Assembly: GCA_002150815.3 (NCBI GenBank)
Contig: NDFF03000116.1
Coordinates: 1 to 64,000 of the forward strand
Length of the DNA: 64,000 nucleotides
Origin: Grammothele lineata
Taxonomy: Eukaryota; Basidiomycota; Agaricomycetes; Polyporales; Polyporaceae
Direction of reading: 5' to 3'
Below are positions 45,690 to 56,607 of this stretch, one piece after another; position 1 is the first letter of the stretch, and every line of letters begins with the position of its first letter. The notes beneath the pieces are model-generated. The model saw only the letters and a list, made by a program, of their open reading frames with translations. It was not told where the DNA came from and did no database searches. The translations under genes were made by a program, and so were the position numbers.

Positions 45690-48600
45690 CTATTCGTCGG
45701 CGGACATGCCGTCATGGCCATGTGCCTCTCTCCGTCGAGCTGCTCCGCTCCGACGCTGTGCGATACTGCTCCGGCGGCGATGGTCAGGGGTGGGAGCACT
45801 AATTGCGGAGAACATCTAAAGCAATACATTCAATGAAATATCAGCTTCTTGCCACGGGCGTTAGCGAAAACTTCCCACGTACCCGTTCACCCACTTCATC
45901 GAGCGCGTTCAGCTGAATCTTCCGCAGGCATGCGTACGCTTCCTTCAAGCTGACGATGCTGGCCTCATCAGCCTCCTTCGCTTTGCGCAACTCCTCAATC
46001 TCTTCTTCGGCATCCCGCACATCTTCCAAGGCGATGCCAAGCTCGCCCTCAAGCTGCATGACGCGCGAGTCCGCATTTTCCAAGGCCGTCGCGAGCTTGT
46101 CCCTCTCGGTGATGACGGCGTGGAGATTTTCCGAGGTACTGGCAAGTTCGGACCGGGACATGTCCAGCAGTCCCTCAATCTCCCGCTTCTTGGAGAGCGC
46201 AGTCTCCAAGCTGATCGACAACGTGTCTCTTTCCGAGATGTGAGCTGCGATCTCGTTCTCGCGCTCGTGCTCCAGGGTAGCGATCCTGCGACGGCTGTCG
46301 TCTACGCTTCGACGCGCGCCCTCCAGCTCCTCCGTGACTGTCGTCAGCTCCTCCGTTTTCTCGGCGATGTCGGCGACGAGCTTGTCTCGCCATGCCTGGG
46401 TAGTGACGAGTTCAGACTCCGCCCTTCTGCGGGAAGACATTGCGTCGGCCACGTGCGCACGCAAACCGCCCACCTCTGCCGTGATGGTGTGCAGCTGAGA
46501 ACGAAGGTCCTCGAGCGTTGCTTCGAGGTCAGCGGTGGCAGCTCTGTGAGAAGCTGCCTCGCTCTCGGAAGCCGCTGCTCGTGCGAGGGCATCGCCGAGA
46601 GAGGTACGAAGGTCGCCGATGACGTCTTGAGACACGTTCGCCTCCGCTTTCAAGGTAGCCATTTGCTCCAGAACTTGGGAAAGCTCCTCTCGGAGGCGCT
46701 CGATAGTCTCCCGCTGGTTGGTAACGGTACGTTCCAAACCAACGTTCGACGTCGCGAGAACCTCGACCCGGCCACGTGAATCTTTGAGATCGCCCTCTAG
46801 GCCCTGGACTCGCGTGGTAGCTGTCGCCAAAGCGGCATTGGCGGATTCCAGCATCGCTTGCAATTCAGACGTTTCCTGCCTCAGGGACACGATGGTACGC
46901 TTGCATTGCTCAAGCTCGCTGACGGCGGAGGCTCGCGATAGGTCGGATGCCTCTAGCTCGGCCCGCAGGCGGCAGACGTCATCATGAGTGTCATTGCGCT
47001 CCCGAGTGAGTGTCGTGTACTGTTCTTTCAATGCGAGAAGTTCACGTTGCAGTCGCTCGGAGGTGCGTCGCATGTCATTTTGAGCTCCTTGCAAAGCAGA
47101 GTTCTGAGACTTCTCTGACGCAATGGACGCCAGCAATTCATCGCGTGTTGTCGCTAAGGCATCGCGCTCCTCGCGTAGTTCGTGTAGTTGCTCTTTATGA
47201 CGCTCTAGCTCTAGCTCCAATCTGCACGCCTGTAAGCTTCACTGTCAGCAGAATTCTCCCAAGAGTCGACAGACGACGCATACCATATTGGCCGGGTCAT
47301 CAGAGGGACTATTCGGCGACGTCGGAACGCTCGCGGAGGCAAGGTTGCAATCACTCCGATCTGCAAGCGCTTGGGACGACCAGGGGGTTTCCACATCGCG
47401 ATCCTCAGTACGATCAGGGACGAGGTCCATCTCCGGGAACGCCGATGATGTATCGTGGTCGGCTTCGAACACAGTGGCCTCAAATTCTCCATCGTGAGAG
47501 CCTGTGTCACTCGGCTCGGGCGTTGGTTGTCTGGTGTTGTGTGGAATAAGGGTGCCTGACAGTGTGCGGGTAACGCTTGGACCATGCAAGCGAGATCGAT
47601 GGACTGGGGCGGAGCTGGCAGAGTCATGAGCGCTGTGGGCTGAAGTGAATACATGAAACCCGTCTTAGGCATAGCGACGTACGAATCAGTAGGAGTAAGA
47701 AAGTGCCGAGCGGTTGCCTGGCTTGACATTTGATCCTTGAGGAAGGCCAAGTCGTCCCGTAATTGAAACACTTCTTGCTCTTGTGCCTTCAGTTGTTCCT
47801 TGAGATGATCGTCCTCGTCTTCGGTCGTCTCAAATGCCTCCTCAGCTTCCCGGAGCCTCTGAACAGCGGCACGGAGCTCTGCTTCAAGCTGAGAATCTGT
47901 GAGCAGTATTATACAATTGGTGACTGCGAGACTTTACCTGAGCCTTCGTCAAGCCTCCAAACGACTTGCGCATTTGTCGTTTCCGCGGTCTGATTTGTTC
48001 GGTAGTTCTACACTCTGCATCAACAGCGGAGGCTCTCCGGGGCCGCTTGACACCGACGACGGAAATTCTCCTGGCCACATCCTTCCACAAGTGGGTATCG
48101 CTGTCGGAGGCATTCGACAGACTTGAGCCAAGCGATTCCCGGCGAACATCCTTGATGCTGTAATGGATCAGTCACTAACTAGTCATTGATGACCAGTAGT
48201 GCCTACGAGATATACGTACGTTTTCTTGGCGGCCGAAGTGAACGAAACGAGGCCGTGTGGGTCAGAGGTGTCTAAGATGCCTTCATCGGACTTGGCGATG
48301 GGTGGTGAGCAATGATGACCTGGAGAGCGAAGGCGAGACGGGGACATACTAGTCTCTTAACGGTCCTGGAAACCCATTGAGACCACTGAGGGCCCATCTT
48401 GTCTTTGCGCGCGTCCGCCGTTTTGCGCACTTTACGATCGGGCCGTCAGAACGGAACCACCGGGGGAAGACTCGCAGCAACCGGACTGGCAAACGACATA
48501 CCATGTGCTCGGAGGGTAGCCATGTGAACTGCATGTTTCCGCTGATCTCTCTGAATCGCCGAGAGAGATCCAAGGACGCCTGGTCGGAGGAAGTTCATTA

Positions 48601-48698
48601 CGTGCTTTCAGGGCGGAGTCGCAGACCACAGCACATGCTGACCACTTACGTTCGGTGTAGGAGAATTTGGCTTTCTTGGACGAGTACTTGGGGGCCAT
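45690..48698 (-). CDS. Long coiled-coil protein of unknown function
   Basis: Nine exons (48650-48698, 48502-48579, 48350-48429, 48220-48290, 47938-48157, 47683-47888, 47284-47632, 45883-47229, 45690-45815) give 841 residues. The N-terminus is basic ('APKYSSKKAKFSYTE') and helical ('VRKTADARKDKMGPQWSQWV'). It is followed by an Arg/Lys-rich segment (KRPRRAS, RPRKRQMRK) that could be nuclear-targeting. From ~165 there is a first heptad region, then an acidic Ser/Thr linker, and from ~350 to ~800 a nearly continuous coiled coil. The last exon is basic ('RRRSSIAQRRSGAARR'). It is likely a structural or scaffold protein, nuclear or cytoskeletal. I do not recognise the family. Two acceptors (47632, 48290) were chosen on phase and coiled-coil continuity. 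Confidence 0.72.
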
Positions 48699-49634
48699 TG
48701 TCTGCCGGTCCTGGTAGAGTATATAGGGATGTGTTGCTAGTGGGCTATCGCATTCGTCGAGAGAGTGGAAGAAGACAGAGAGTCGAAACGCGGATGCAAG
48801 CAGGCGAGAGGCAGGCGGAGACTCCGCACCGCTCGGCATCCGCCGCTCCGCGCTTCCGTCACGCTGACTAGCGCTGACTCGTCACAATCCTCTTTGAGCG
48901 CGTTTACACTGCATAACGCGTTTGACTGGACTTGTCTTGCATCTCGGAAAGCAAGTGCGAAGACAGTGAATTGGTAGTCTCCTCTGACCTTGTCATCTTC
49001 CATAACTCCTTGGCGGCGTCAAACTGGGACAAGTCTGACGCTCTTAGACTGGCTTGGGAATTTGGTCTGAGACTCTTTAAGGAGATGACTATACATCCTC
49101 AAGTCGTCCACCGTACCACGTTCTCAGCAGAACCTAGGGAGGGTGAACATTAGTATGGTAATTGTAACGGTTTACGAAGAACATTGAATAAACGGGAAGA
49201 AACTCCCAACTTCGAGGGCCACATTGCCCAGATCTCTCAGCCCTGTGCTTCCGTGGATGAGCCCCTTTAGAATCAAAGTTGTCTGAACTAAGTGATTGGT
49301 TTCCCCCCGCAGGAGGGCAAGACGTAGGCTGCAATCGCTGATATTGGGAGAACGTGCACATGGAAACGTGACGGCAAGGGCAGTACTATGTTCATCGACG
49401 CGCTTCATCGACGTCCACGCCCCCGGCGTATTAACCCACACTCAAAGGCAATAATGCAAAGCTGGAATGAAACAAATTTGTCTTTGGAGCAATCTCGTGG
49501 GGGATGTGGAACGTGTGTAGCCTCCAATCCACAGGCACTAATTCGAATGGAAACCGGGAAAAGCGGAGAATATAAGCTCACCAACATTTTACTACAGAGG
49601 TCCGACTGCCTTGTGCAACTGACCCATCAGCTGC
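48699..49634. other. Intergenic region with possible exon remnants
   Basis: Promoter of the coiled-coil gene at its left. A minus-strand frame at 49172-49441 reads protein-like ('LILKGLIHGSTGLRDLGNVA') and might be a downstream exon of the frame at 49635-49964, but I could not find a phase-consistent splice between them. Confidence 0.35.
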
Positions 49635-49964
49635 TTACCCCTCTAACGAGAGGAGCACGAGGGGTCCACACGCAGGGCCGCTATGCATAGACATTTTGAG
49701 CGGAGTAGATGTCCGGGAAACCCAGCGTGGCAGCAGCAGCGTGGTCGTTTCGGCGTGGACGCCTGTCCAGAAGGATTGGGTCAAAGGGCCATGGAGTAAC
49801 TCGTACACATCGTATAAGTATCCGTCGCTGAACAGATCGTCTGCGAGGAGATGATAGGAGGCATGTATGACACGGGGGCACAAAGGCTGACAGAGTGGGA
49901 GGCCAGATGATGATGGAAGAGAGCAAAATAGGCAGGCTCGCTGATGGACCCGAGTTAGTCGCAT
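49635..49964 (-). CDS. Hypothetical protein or exon
   Basis: An ATG-started frame of 109 residues with a protein-like stretch, 'LFSDGYLYDVYELLHGPLTQ' followed by 'SFWTGVHAETTTLLLPRWVS'. The balanced composition is unlike the Arg/Pro artefact frames elsewhere. I do not recognise it. It may be the first exon of a gene continuing toward 49172, or a gene relic. Confidence 0.35.
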   Translation of the reverse strand: MRLTRVHQRACLFCSLPSSSGLPLCQPLCPRVIHASYHLLADDLFSDGYLYDVYELLHGPLTQSFWTGVHAETTTLLLPRWVSRTSTPLKMSMHSGPACGPLVLLSLEG

Positions 49965-50230
49965 ATTGAGCAGTTTTGGACTACGACCGCGTGCTGAAAC
50001 CCGCTACTCAAGACATTGTGGGGACTTGGAAGAACACGAGACCGTAGGATATGTACAGAAGCAGAAGATGACAACAGTTCAGGAAGGAGAGCAGAGTACA
50101 AAGCCCTTTTTACTTATAGTACATCGGCAAGCGGAAGGGGAGGATCGCACCGGCAGTATTGCAGCCGCGTAGTCCGACAAGCTCCCCTCGTAGCATGCCA
50201 CAGAATATACGAACCAGGTCGTACCGACTA

Positions 50231-50711
50231 TCAGAATCCCCTCCCCCGGCCACGGCCGCGTCCACGCCCACCACGCCCGCGATCGCCACCCCGGCCGCGT
50301 CCCCGGCCACGCGCCTCGTCCTTCTTCTTGTTCTTCGGTTTTGGCGCATCGTCAACGAGGAGGGTATCCAGTGGAAGGGCGTCGGGGAGAACGAAATAGC
50401 GGATGTTGTTGCCGCGGATGGAGAGGGAATCGAGGGAAGTGGGCTCGCGGTTGCGGGCAGTCATTTTGACCGTTTTAAGATGCGTGTTCATCTGCATGTC
50501 TACACCTAAAGGAACATGTAAGACAGCAATAAAGGAAGATTTTGTAACGCAAGACGTACCCGTTATCGTCCCATGGATCACGGAGCCATTCTTGAGCTCG
50601 ACGGTGACCGTCTCGTTGTTGAGTTTCATGAGAAATCTAGACAAGGAAGATCGGGTCACAAAAGCCTTACAGCAGAGTAGGAATGTCAGTCGCGCACCTT
50701 ACGAGCTTCAT
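50231..50711 (-). CDS. SMD1: Small nuclear ribonucleoprotein Sm D1
   Basis: Three exons (50698-50711, 50560-50636, 50231-50505) give 121 residues. The Sm fold is complete: '[20 protein letters not shown]', '[20 protein letters not shown]', '[12 protein letters not shown]' and '[20 protein letters not shown]'. The C-terminus is an RG/GRG-rich tail, as in all SmD1 proteins, a target of arginine methylation. It is a core component of the heptameric ring on U1, U2, U4 and U5 snRNAs. The first exon is only 14 nt; its 'MKLV' is required by the family and fixes the start. Confidence 0.96.
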
Positions 50712-51590
50712 ATTGGGTACAAGACGTGACTGAGATGGGTGGCTAGAGGAAGTCGGCTGAGCGTATGCGCTCAGAGTCGTGCTCGACGCGACTTGCCTCC
50801 AGAGCACGTGTTGAGGTGAGACCCTTGGCGGGTTTTCGGGAATACAAAATCATTTCGGGATATGAATAATGACTGATATAGCTTCATCGGGGTTTCAAAT
50901 GGGGACTTTTAGTAGCCGCCCTCCCTTCGGACGCCATCCACGGCTAACTAACCTCTACGCTATAGATGACTCCTAAGCTTCCCCCGCTGCCTAGTGTGAG
51001 CTTGACCCCCAATCAAGCACGCCAAATATACACAAATGGACGACGATCAGGTCAGGAAGGCGTTGACTAGTTTACAAGTAAGTAGGTAGAGATGCCCTCC
51101 ATGATGGCCCTAGGCCATCCTCTCCGGTCTCTTGCCTCTTGTACAACCATTTACTGCTCGTTTGCGCATTTCAGTTTGCCATCCTCACGTCGTGCGTAGT
51201 ACGTAGATTTGCATGACACCCGATGCGCCCTCCAGAACTGGATAAGCGGCCTTTTCCCGAGCATGGACAAGCCTAGCGCTGAAGCTTGAGAACTTCAGAT
51301 CTAACTTCCGTGCCTACTACCATCTCAGTACTGCCACTTTCCCTACGCTTCCAGCCTCTCTAAAATGTCCTCGTTGTGGCTGAACAGCTATATACCGACT
51401 TTCTACGTTGTGTCCGAAGCGTACGCAGAGCGCGAAAGTTTGCCGGGTTTCTTATCGAAAATAATCACATGCAGGCGACCCACCGCCCTGGACGGGACAC
51501 GCTAACGTCGGGAAGCGAGCGCGTAGCATCCTTTCGGCCTACCATCCTTGCTCTCAACTCCCGTTGACCTTCACGGGTTCACGAATCGCG
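50712..51590. other. Divergent intergenic region, SmD1 / old yellow enzyme
   Basis: About 880 bp between divergent start codons, with no supported gene. Only short frames are present. Confidence 0.5.
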
Positions 51591-53541
51591 ATGGCTCAAC
51601 CCCCCTTACCATGTCCGTCTGCATCTGCTCCATTCTAGGTGCCCTGACTCTGAACGGAGCTACCAGATGCGCTTGTCAATGAAGCCTACGACGAGCCGGC
51701 CCTGCTTCACCAGGCTCGCAAATTGTTCTCGCCAATCCCACTACCCTGCGGGCGTGTTGTTCCTAACAGGCTCGTCAAGGTGCGTTCCATGTTCATGACC
51801 CTGTCTACACATACCCTTCCAATGTGCCGCGTCGCGTCGCGTGCCACGTCCACGACACTCTGGCAAACGCTAATGGGCGTTACGACAGGCAGCCATGTAT
51901 GAACATTTTGCGCCTCTGTTCGGCTCTGGCCCACATGACGGCGTGCTGGCCCTTTATGCGCAGTGGGCACACGGGAATTGGGGAATGGTCACGACCGGTA
52001 ACGTCCAAGTCGCCAAAGACCACCTCCCCCTCGGACGCGACATGGTTGTTCCTGATGAGCTCAACGACGCGACGCTCGCGCCCTGGCGCGCCCTCGCCGA
52101 CGTCATACACTACGGGTCGCCCACGCCTTCCCCCGCTATCACGTCCAAAGTCGATAGCGAGGGCCGCACGCTCGCCATCATTCAGCTCTCGCATGGCGGT
52201 CGCCAGTCGCTCAACTTCACCAGCGGTCGCGCTCCATTCGCGCCACCGCTTGCTCCAAGTCCGATCCGACTTGGAAGCAAGGCTGCGGAAGAAGGCTGGC
52301 TTTCACTGCTCGCGCATCGTCTCATGCTGCAAGAGCCCCGCGAGATGACTCTGGCGGACATCCGGAAAGCGATAGAGCAGTTCGTACAAGGTGCAAGGAT
52401 GGCTGCTGAGAGCGGATTCGATGGTGTTGAGATTCACGCCGCGCACGGATGTGAGTGCGCCTTTGATACGTCTACCGTTGGTCTCACCCTGACGACCACT
52501 CGTAGATCTAGTCAGCCAGTTTATCTCCTTGAAGGTGAGTTGGATGTGAAACCTGTCCAAAATACTGGTCTGATCAAAGAGGTTTTAGAGTAATCGGCGC
52601 ACAGACGAGTATTCGGCTGAGCGCGACCCTCTACACTTTCTACGCGACATTGTCTTCGCTATCCGAGCGCCGGGTGTTGTCCCAGACAACTTCGTTGTAG
52701 GCGTGAAGCTCAACTCGGCCGACTATACCCAAGACTCCGGCACGCCCAGCGAAGAGCGTCCGCTCAACCACGTGCGCGAGATTGGGAGTTGGGGATTTGT
52801 CGACTACATTCAAGTCAGTGGCGGCGACTACGAAGACCCTCGTGAGTACCTCGTCTCCTGTTTTTTTCCCTGTTGCCGACCTGGTTATGTGTCGCAGAAT
52901 TCATAGACACCGTGGAGAAATTTCGTTCGCCACGCCAAGTGGTATTTGAGGCGTTCGCTGCGCGAAGCATGGAAATCTTGGTCGAGTGCGCCCCGACCGC
53001 AACGAAACGGCCGCCCCCTCTCGTTATGTTGACTGGCGGACTGAATACACTCCCTCGCATGACTTCCGCTCTTGGCCACGACCACGCACATCTACTCGGA
53101 GTCGCCCGCCTGGCGGTGACACGTCCGCAGCTGCCCGCTGAGCTCCAGGCATGTCTCTCGTCAGGAAGCATCGACCCCTCCCTCTTGTCGGATCCGCCGC
53201 GGCCCACCGAGCTCGGTACGCGTCCCAAGTCGCTGTTTAGCCTGCGCACGGTCGAGCGACTGGTGTACTACGTCCTGCGCGTGCTATGGATACTCGTCCC
53301 GGCGCGTGTGCCACGCATCATCGGGGCGTCGGCGAGCGTGAACTGGTACGAAATCATGTTCCGGCGGATCGCGTTCGGGAAGGACGTCGACTACACGATG
53401 GGCACGTTCGGAGCGACGGTGCGGTCGTACCTCGCGCCGACGCCGTACGCGCCCAAGGAGGGGGACGGGGCGTGGCGATGGTGGGCTGCGGCGGCGCTGG
53501 TCGGGATTGCGATGGGCGTCGGGCTGGGACAAGTGGTATGA
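51591..53541 (+). CDS. Old yellow enzyme-like NADH:flavin oxidoreductase with C-terminal membrane anchor
   Basis: Six exons (51591-51612, 51667-51779, 51889-52450, 52506-52534, 52589-52841, 52898-53541) give 540 residues. TIM-barrel landmarks: 'LFSPIPLPCGRVVPNRLVKA' (FMN strand 1), 'AMYEHFAP', 'WGMVTTGNVQV', 'IIQLSHGGRQS', 'FDGVEIHAAHGYLVSQFIS' and 'SNRRTDEYS'. These proteins bind FMN and reduce enoates or other electrophiles. The length matches the NADH-oxidase branch rather than yeast OYE (~400). The last ~20 residues, 'WWAAAALVGIAMGVGLGQVV', are a predicted transmembrane tail. A 29 nt exon carries the YLVSQFIS block. Substrate unknown. Confidence 0.88.
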
Positions 53542-54222
53542 GAAGACTCGGAACGTTCAAGTTATTAGCTCACTCGAAGTTATTAGCACGAGTGAGCAAA
53601 TTCATTCACATAGAGTTTTCTTCACCACGCGGGGTAGCTGGCGCTGTCGGACGGACTCGGAACTGTCTGAAGGCGCTCGCCAGTGGCATCGGGTCGCGTA
53701 GGAGCATGGGCGCCAGACAATGGGTCCTCCGACTCGGGCCGCGAGGTCCGCCTCACACATCTTTCCGTCTGCGCGCTTCCCGGGACACGGTCAACATCGG
53801 GCTCTTCGCAGGAGCTTCGCAGTCAGTACTCACGGCATGGAGCTTATTCACCTCTCCTGCGCTCTCCTCAACGCATTCCCGGAACGTTCCAGCCGCCCAA
53901 GCGACTCCTTCCCGTACCCTCCCAAGTCTTCGCCTCTGCTCACTCCGTTGTCCGCCTTACGGTCACGTCCGGACATGTCCTGACTTTCCCGCCTCTACAA
54001 CTGCTTCTTCGCGTATTCTTGGTTTCGGGTAGGCCTGCGCTCGTAGCGCTCGCCCGCCCTGAAGCTTCGCTATGCCGCCCTAGCCTCTGCAGCCCGAGGT
54101 CCTCCTCGTCCCAAGAGTATTAAAGCTCCTGGGTTCGGGCCGTCAGTCCCCATCCCACTTCCCACTTCTATCCATCACTTCCCAGCCCAATCATCTCGCA
54201 GCTACACCTTCTTACGACTACG
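53542..54222. other. Intergenic region
   Basis: Terminal part is the promoter of the formate dehydrogenase gene. Open frames here are compositional. Nothing recognised. Confidence 0.5.
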
Positions 54223-55805
54223 ATGTCATTCCTCAATGCGTCCACTGCCGCCTTGAAGCGCGGGCTTGCCTCGTCCGCGAGCAAGGCCCCTCGTATGCTC
54301 AACGGCCGGGCTCTTGCGCCTACCATCAACCACAATAGCTCTGCCGGCCTGAAGGCGAGTTGTCCCCTCTGCGACGACACTATCTGCTCATTTTGGCCCT
54401 TAGGTTCTCGCTGTTCTTTACAAGGGTGGCGAGGCTGCTAGGCAGGAGCCCCGTCTCCTCGGCACTGTCGAGAACCAGGTTGGCAGCCCCTGAAAGTGAC
54501 TTATCGTGGTGCTACCGTGCTCACGCTTGTTTGATTAGCTCGGTATCCGCGACTGGCTCGAGTCCCAAGGGCACGAGTACATCGTCACGGACGACAAAGA
54601 GGGCCCCAACAGTGTCTTCCAGCAGAACCTCAAAGACGTTCGTCGCCTTATGCCTCTTCTTCTCTTCAGATCTGCTCACTCAACTTTACAGGCCGACATC
54701 CTGATCACGACGCCATTCCACCCCGGCTACCTCACCCGAGAGCTGATGGCCAAAGCGCCCAACCTGAAGCTCTGCGTCACCGCCGGCGTCGGCTCCGACC
54801 ACATCGACCTGGACGCCGCGATGGAGCGCGACATCCAAGTGCTCGAAGTGACGGGCTCGAACGTCGTCTCCGTCGCGGAGCAGGTGACGATGAGCATCCT
54901 CCTGCTCGTGCGCAACTTCGTGCCCGCGCACGAGATGGCGGCGCGCGGGGACTGGAACGTGTCCGAGGTCGCGCGGAACGCGTACGACCTCGAGGGCAAG
55001 GTCATCGGCACGCTCGGCGCGGGGCGGATTGGCTACCGCGTGCTGGAGCGCCTCAGGCCGTTCAACCCGAAGGAGCTCCTGTACTACGATTATTCACCTC
55101 TCCCTGAGGGTGCGTGGGTGGTCTGACCCGCTGGCTGGTTCATGCTCTGACTCCTGTTACAGATGCGGCTGCTAAGGTTGGCGCGCGCCGCGTGACGGAC
55201 CTCAAGGACTTTGTCTCCCAGTGCGACATCTTGACCGTCAACGCGCCGCTTCATGAAGGCACCAAGGGCTTGATCAACGCTGATCTGCTCAAGCACTTCA
55301 AGAAGGTACGCAAGCGACTTCGAGCTTCATTTCGCCCCTCTAACGTCCAATGCAGGGCGCGTGGCTGGTGAACACGGCGCGCGGTGCGATCTGTAACGCC
55401 GAAGACGTCGCGGCGGCCCTCAAGTCGGGGCAGCTGAACGGGTACGCCGGGGACGTGTGGAACGTGCAACCGGCGCCCAAGAACCATCCGTGGCGGGCGA
55501 TGAAGAACCCGCTGGGCGGCGGGAACGGGATGACGCCGCACTACTCGGGCACGACGCTGGACGCGCAAGCGCGGTACGCGGAGGGGACGAAGGAGATCCT
55601 GGCCAACTACTTTGATGGCAAGCCGCAGACGCCTGCGAACGTCATCGTCGGTATCGGTGAGTGCTGGTTCTGTTATGTTTGCGGGTAGGCAACTCATGTG
55701 CATGTTACCTGACAGGCAAGTACGAGACGAAGTCTTGTGAGTCTGTCCGCTCCTTGTGCTAGAGGCAGCTAACTAACTGCGTGTTCGACAGACGGTCAGC
55801 GGTAA
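54223..55805 (+). CDS. FDH1: NAD-dependent formate dehydrogenase
   Basis: Eight exons (54223-54354, 54404-54478, 54539-54637, 54692-55109, 55163-55305, 55356-55656, 55716-55736, 55792-55805) give 400 residues. An Arg/Ser/Ala-rich N-terminus of ~40 residues looks like a mitochondrial presequence. Landmarks: '[11 protein letters not shown]', '[15 protein letters not shown]', '[16 protein letters not shown]', '[18 protein letters not shown]', Rossmann '[16 protein letters not shown]', '[12 protein letters not shown]', '[10 protein letters not shown]' and '[20 protein letters not shown]' with the catalytic His. It oxidises formate to CO2 with NAD+, relevant to oxalate and C1 breakdown. The first intron starts with GC (54355). 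The last two exons are 21 and 14 nt. Confidence 0.95.
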
Positions 55806-56607
55806 CTTTCTGGGGCCATTGCTTAGACGCAAATGTCATAGGTCGACTCTGCACTGTGTCGAGCACACTGTATATTACATGCTACCACAAATCAGCTCTC
55901 TTCATGCGCGATCAGATCGACATGAGCTTGCCTGCCGTGTAAGGAAAACGAGTTGCCACATATGGGATGGGCATGATGAGGAGAATGATTTAGCCGAGAG
56001 CGACCTCTTTGGCAAAGACGACGATGACGACGTCGACCACGACACCAACGAGAGATGTTCTGGTCTCAGTACCTGCAGCGCTCCTGCGGTCTTCTTGCTC
56101 CGCCGCCGCACGAGAGGCCGGTCATGTGCGTCGCCTGCAAGCGCTGCGAGCGCCGCGCGTGGGTGTCCCGGACGACGTCATGGGACCTCCCGGCACAGAC
56201 GCGTCTCCAAACGGGCCCGTCGTCGTCGCCCCCGGCGGCGAGCTGCATTCTAGTCGACTCTTGCCTCCTAACGTCATCTTCCAAGACGTCCCCCGCTCTT
56301 TCGTACGCCCTCGCTCACCTGCTCTCGCCCACCCAGCCCCATGACTGCGCCCGAGAGTGCGTCCTGCCGGTCACGATGGCCGTCTTCTCCTCCACTAACC
56401 TTCCGCTCGACGAACATGACCTTACAGAACCAGCCCTACCACCCGGTTTAGGGCATCCCATACCTTCTTCGCCATACAGTCCGGGCCCCCTGCCCGCCTC
56501 CCGCCTCTCCCGCTACCGTCGTGAGTCCGGCCCTGGGCCCTCGCAAGCACCTTAAAACCCCCTTCGCGTCTGACGGCCCGCAAGTCCCCACCGCGAACGC
56601 GCTCCTC
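55806..56607. other. Intergenic region upstream of the alpha-galactosidase
   Basis: 3' flank of formate dehydrogenase and promoter of the GH27 gene. A 56055-56555 open frame is Ser/Pro-rich without family features. No second gene supported. Confidence 0.45.

Noticed and set aside
50231..50355. GC-rich GRG-coding repeat as an independent tandem repeat
   Set aside because: It encodes the RG-rich tail of SmD1 and needs no separate explanation.
53286..54032. 248-codon + strand frame after the old yellow enzyme
   Set aside because: Its first part overlaps the enzyme's last exon in another frame and the rest has no motif or start signal.
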